DNA of 9,015 bases from the NCBI GenBank assembly GCA_023150055.1, contig JAKLLP010000067.1:1-9015 (forward strand). The letters are read 5' to 3'. Under the pieces are notes generated by a model. It made no database searches. It had not been told where the DNA came from and saw only the letters and a list, made by a program, of their open reading frames with translations. Position numbers and translations under genes: made by a program. How positions within the stretch are numbered: the stretch's first letter is position 1; the number at the start of each line of letters is the position of its first letter. Below are positions 6,958-9,015 of this stretch, piece by piece. The DNA is from Gammaproteobacteria bacterium (GTDB lineage Bacteria > Pseudomonadota > Gammaproteobacteria > Steroidobacterales > GCA-2729495).

Positions 6958-7031
6958 GGGACAGGCCCGAACATTCGCGCACACTCCTCACACAGCCGCG
7001 GAACCGGGGTTTTGCGAGCAGGGCCTGTCCC
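6958..7031. repeat. Inverted repeat, REP/MITE-like candidate
   Basis: GGGACAGGCCC (6958-6968) and its exact reverse complement GGGCCTGTCCC (7021-7031) flank 52 bases, inside the gap between typA and the exporter gene. The left arm is preceded by GGACA, making a short direct GGACAGGGACAGG. GGGACAGG-type ends are common in small mobile or REP-like elements linked to RAYT transposases, from general knowledge. No transposase is present and no target duplication is obvious. No T tract follows either arm. The gap 6890-7084 otherwise shows no gene. Confidence 0.45.
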
Positions 7032-7084
7032 CGGACTCGAGATTTCGACGCTGCGCACTGCAGTCGGACGCGCCGGCGCCGCAT

Positions 7085-8914
7085 TCAGGCCTGGAGTCGC
7101 GAGGCGCGCTTGCGGTCCGCCTCTGTCAGCATCTTCTTTCGCAGGCGGATGCTCGTGGGGGTGACCTCGACGAGTTCGTCATCGTCGATGAACTCCAGCG
7201 CCTGCTCGAGCGAGAATCTAATAGGCGGTGTAAGCAGGATGTTCTCATCCGATCCCGCCGCGCGGACGTTGGTCAATTGCTTACCCTTGGTCGGATTGAC
7301 CACCAGGTCGTTGCCGCGGCTGTGGATGCCGAGAATCATTCCTTCGTAGACCGGCTCGCCATGGCCGATGAACAGGCGTCCGCGTTCCTGCAGGTTGAAC
7401 AGGGCATAGGCCAGTGCCTTGCCGGCAACATTCGAGACGAGTACGCCGTTCGTGCGTTGACCGATTGCCACCGGGACCCGCGGCGCATAGTGCTCGAACA
7501 CGTGATAGATGAGCCCGGTGCCCGCTGTCGCGGTCAGGTACTCGGTGCGAAAACCGATCAGCCCGCGCGCCGGAATGCGGTAATCGAGGCGCAGGCGCCC
7601 GCGGCCGTCGGGCTGCATCGCCACAAGTTCACCTTTGCGTTCCGCCAGTCGGCTCATGACGGCGCCCTGGTATTCCTCCGCAAAGTCCACCGTTAGTTGC
7701 TCCCACGGTTCGCAGCGGACTCCGTCGATTTCCTGTTCGATCACCTCGGGTCGGGAGACGGCGAGTTCGTAGCCCTCGCGGCGCATGTTTTCGATGAGTA
7801 CCGAGAGGTGCAGTTCCCCGCGGCCGGAGACCTTGAACTTGTCGGCGTCATCCGTGTTCTCGACCTTCAATGCCACGTTATGGAGCAATTCCTGGTCGAG
7901 GCGGGCGCGGATCTGCCGGCTGGTCAGGTACTTGCCCTCGCGCCCGGAAAAAGGCGACTTGTTGACCTGGAAGGTCATGCTGATGGTGGGTTCGTCCACG
8001 CGTAACGGCGGCAGTGCCTGCGGATAATTGCGGTCGCAGAGTGTGTCCGAGATATGCAGGGAATCGATACCGCTGAAGGCGACGATATCGCCGGCTCTGG
8101 CCTGGTCGATACGCTGACGCTCGAGCCCGAGAAAGCCATACAAATCCATGAGGCGTGCGGGGCGCACCGTGCCATCGGCACTGGCTACCGACACCGGAGT
8201 ATTCGCTGTGGCCGTGCCGCGGCTGACCCTGCCCACACCGAGTACTCCGACGTAGGCGTCGTAGCCGAGACTCGACACCTGCAACTGCAGTGGACCGGCG
8301 GTATCGACCTCGGGTGGTGGAACATGCTCGATGATCGCCCGGAACAGTGGCGTCATGTCGCCCTCGCGGATGTCCGGGGTGCTGCCCGCATAGCCGCGCA
8401 GTGCGGAAGCGTAGATGACCGGGAAGTCGAGTTGACGGTCGGTGGCGCCGAGCCGGTCGAATAGGTCGAAGGTCTGGTCGAGGACCCAGTCTGGCCTGGC
8501 GCCGTCACGGTCGATCTTGTTGACCACGACAATTGGCGTGAAGCCGAACGCAAACGCCTTCTGCGTCACGAAACGCGTCTGTGGCATGGGGCCATCGACT
8601 GCATCGACCAGGAGCAAAACGCTATCGACCATGGACAGCACCCGCTCGACCTCGCCGCCAAAATCCGCGTGACCCGGCGTATCGACGATATTGATGCGCC
8701 ATTCGTTCCAGCGGATCGCGGTGTTCTTGGCGAGTATGGTGATGCCGCGCTCACGCTCGAGATCGTTCGAGTCCATGGCCCGCTCGGGCAGGATGGTGCG
8801 ATCGTCCAGCGTGCCCGACTGCTTGAGCAGCTGGTCGACCAGCGTGGTCTTGCCGTGATCGACGTGCGCGATGATCGCGACGTTCCGCACGTCGGAGCGA
8901 GTCGGGGGTGTCAT
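7085..8914 (-). CDS. typA: Translational GTPase TypA/BipA
   Basis: This is a full-length TypA (BipA), 609 residues against about 607 in Escherichia coli. TypA is a ribosome-binding GTPase of the EF-G class that helps assembly of the large subunit and growth in cold or stress. The G-domain motifs are intact: G1 AHVDHGKTT (16-24), G2 RGITI (56-60), G3 DTPGHADF (78-85), G4 NKID (132-135) and G5 SALRG near residue 170. The C-terminal TypA region contains [20 protein letters not shown] and [19 protein letters not shown], both characteristic. ATG 8914 is chosen because the opening [19 protein letters not shown] lines up with family starts. The Shine-Dalgarno is weak, and a GC-rich stem overlaps the region just before the start. 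The gene appears to be single, separated by 195 bp from the exporter gene downstream. Confidence 0.97.
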   Translation of the reverse strand: MTPPTRSDVRNVAIIAHVDHGKTTLVDQLLKQSGTLDDRTILPERAMDSNDLERERGITILAKNTAIRWNEWRINIVDTPGHADFGGEVERVLSMVDSVLLLVDAVDGPMPQTRFVTQKAFAFGFTPIVVVNKIDRDGARPDWVLDQTFDLFDRLGATDRQLDFPVIYASALRGYAGSTPDIREGDMTPLFRAIIEHVPPPEVDTAGPLQLQVSSLGYDAYVGVLGVGRVSRGTATANTPVSVASADGTVRPARLMDLYGFLGLERQRIDQARAGDIVAFSGIDSLHISDTLCDRNYPQALPPLRVDEPTISMTFQVNKSPFSGREGKYLTSRQIRARLDQELLHNVALKVENTDDADKFKVSGRGELHLSVLIENMRREGYELAVSRPEVIEQEIDGVRCEPWEQLTVDFAEEYQGAVMSRLAERKGELVAMQPDGRGRLRLDYRIPARGLIGFRTEYLTATAGTGLIYHVFEHYAPRVPVAIGQRTNGVLVSNVAGKALAYALFNLQERGRLFIGHGEPVYEGMILGIHSRGNDLVVNPTKGKQLTNVRAAGSDENILLTPPIRFSLEQALEFIDDDELVEVTPTSIRLRKKMLTEADRKRASRLQA

Positions 8915-8917
8915 GGT

Positions 8918-8945
8918 CGCGCGCCGAACTAGCGCAAAGCGCGCG
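8918..8945. other. GC-rich 7-bp stem just before typA
   Basis: CGCGCGC (8918-8924) can pair with GCGCGCG (8939-8945) around a 14-base loop. In the typA message this would end three bases before the ATG and cover the region where a ribosome site is expected. In so GC-rich a sequence such a stem may be chance. Confidence 0.25.
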
Positions 8946-8965
8946 TCCTGTCCAAGCGATAGTCT

Positions 8966-9015
8966 TCAGACCACGCCTAGCCGCTCGAACACCGGCAGTC
9001 GGTTCGCTTCGAGAT
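8966..9015 (-). CDS. Possible C-terminal end of an unknown gene
   Basis: On the minus strand a frame entering from the window edge reads LEANRLPVFERLGVV and stops at TGA 8968-8966, 51 bp before the typA ATG. The amino acid mix looks like a genuine soluble protein end, while the second frame stops after twelve residues and the third runs as an arginine-rich stretch. Fifteen residues are too few to identify a family, and the gene may equally not exist. Confidence 0.35.
   Translation of the reverse strand, partial: LEANRLPVFERLGVV

Noticed and set aside
6938..7696. A 252-codon plus-strand open frame running antisense to the end of typA
   Set aside because: It overlaps the well-supported typA C-terminal region and shows no known motif; it is an antisense shadow.

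Overview
The window looks like chromosomal DNA from a high-GC proteobacterium, most likely a gammaproteobacterium. This is judged from the GC-rich codon use and the gene families present: TypA, a DUF934 protein, an MsbA-like ABC exporter and the RimK-like ATP-grasp family with an RLAN domain. The exact lineage cannot be fixed from the sequence alone. No rRNA, tRNA, CRISPR array, complete insertion sequence or phage gene was seen.

Left part (1-4092, plus strand): a very tightly packed four-gene operon. In order it encodes the C-terminal part of a C39-like (papain-fold) peptidase cut by the window edge, an RLAN-domain RimK-like ATP-grasp ligase, a GCS2-type carboxylate-amine ligase, and an N-formylglutamate amidohydrolase-family hydrolase. 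The genes overlap by 13 bp, overlap by 1 bp, or are separated by 1 bp. Two different amide-forming ligases, a peptidase and an amidohydrolase together look like a pathway that builds and trims a small peptide-like or glutamyl-type compound, or that tags a protein end. Comparative genomics has noted this kind of gene set (amidoligase surveys), but I know of no established product. It is the most interesting part of the window.

Middle (4093-5047): a convergent DUF934 gene on the minus strand, without its usual sulfite reductase partner next to it. It is preceded by a strong ribosome binding site and a leader region holding a perfect 8-bp hairpin and a perfect 14-bp palindrome beside a TATAAA box. 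A previously easy-to-miss 56-codon gene for a two-helix membrane protein with a six-arginine tail follows the ABC transporter by 9 nt.

Right part (5048-9015, minus strand): a full-length MsbA-like homodimer-type ABC exporter, a 195-bp gap holding an 11-bp perfect inverted repeat that resembles a REP/MITE-type element, the complete typA (bipA) gene for the ribosome-associated GTPase, and finally what may be the last 15 codons of another minus-strand gene. The exporter and TypA are ordinary housekeeping-type genes. Nothing in the sequence ties them to the left operon.
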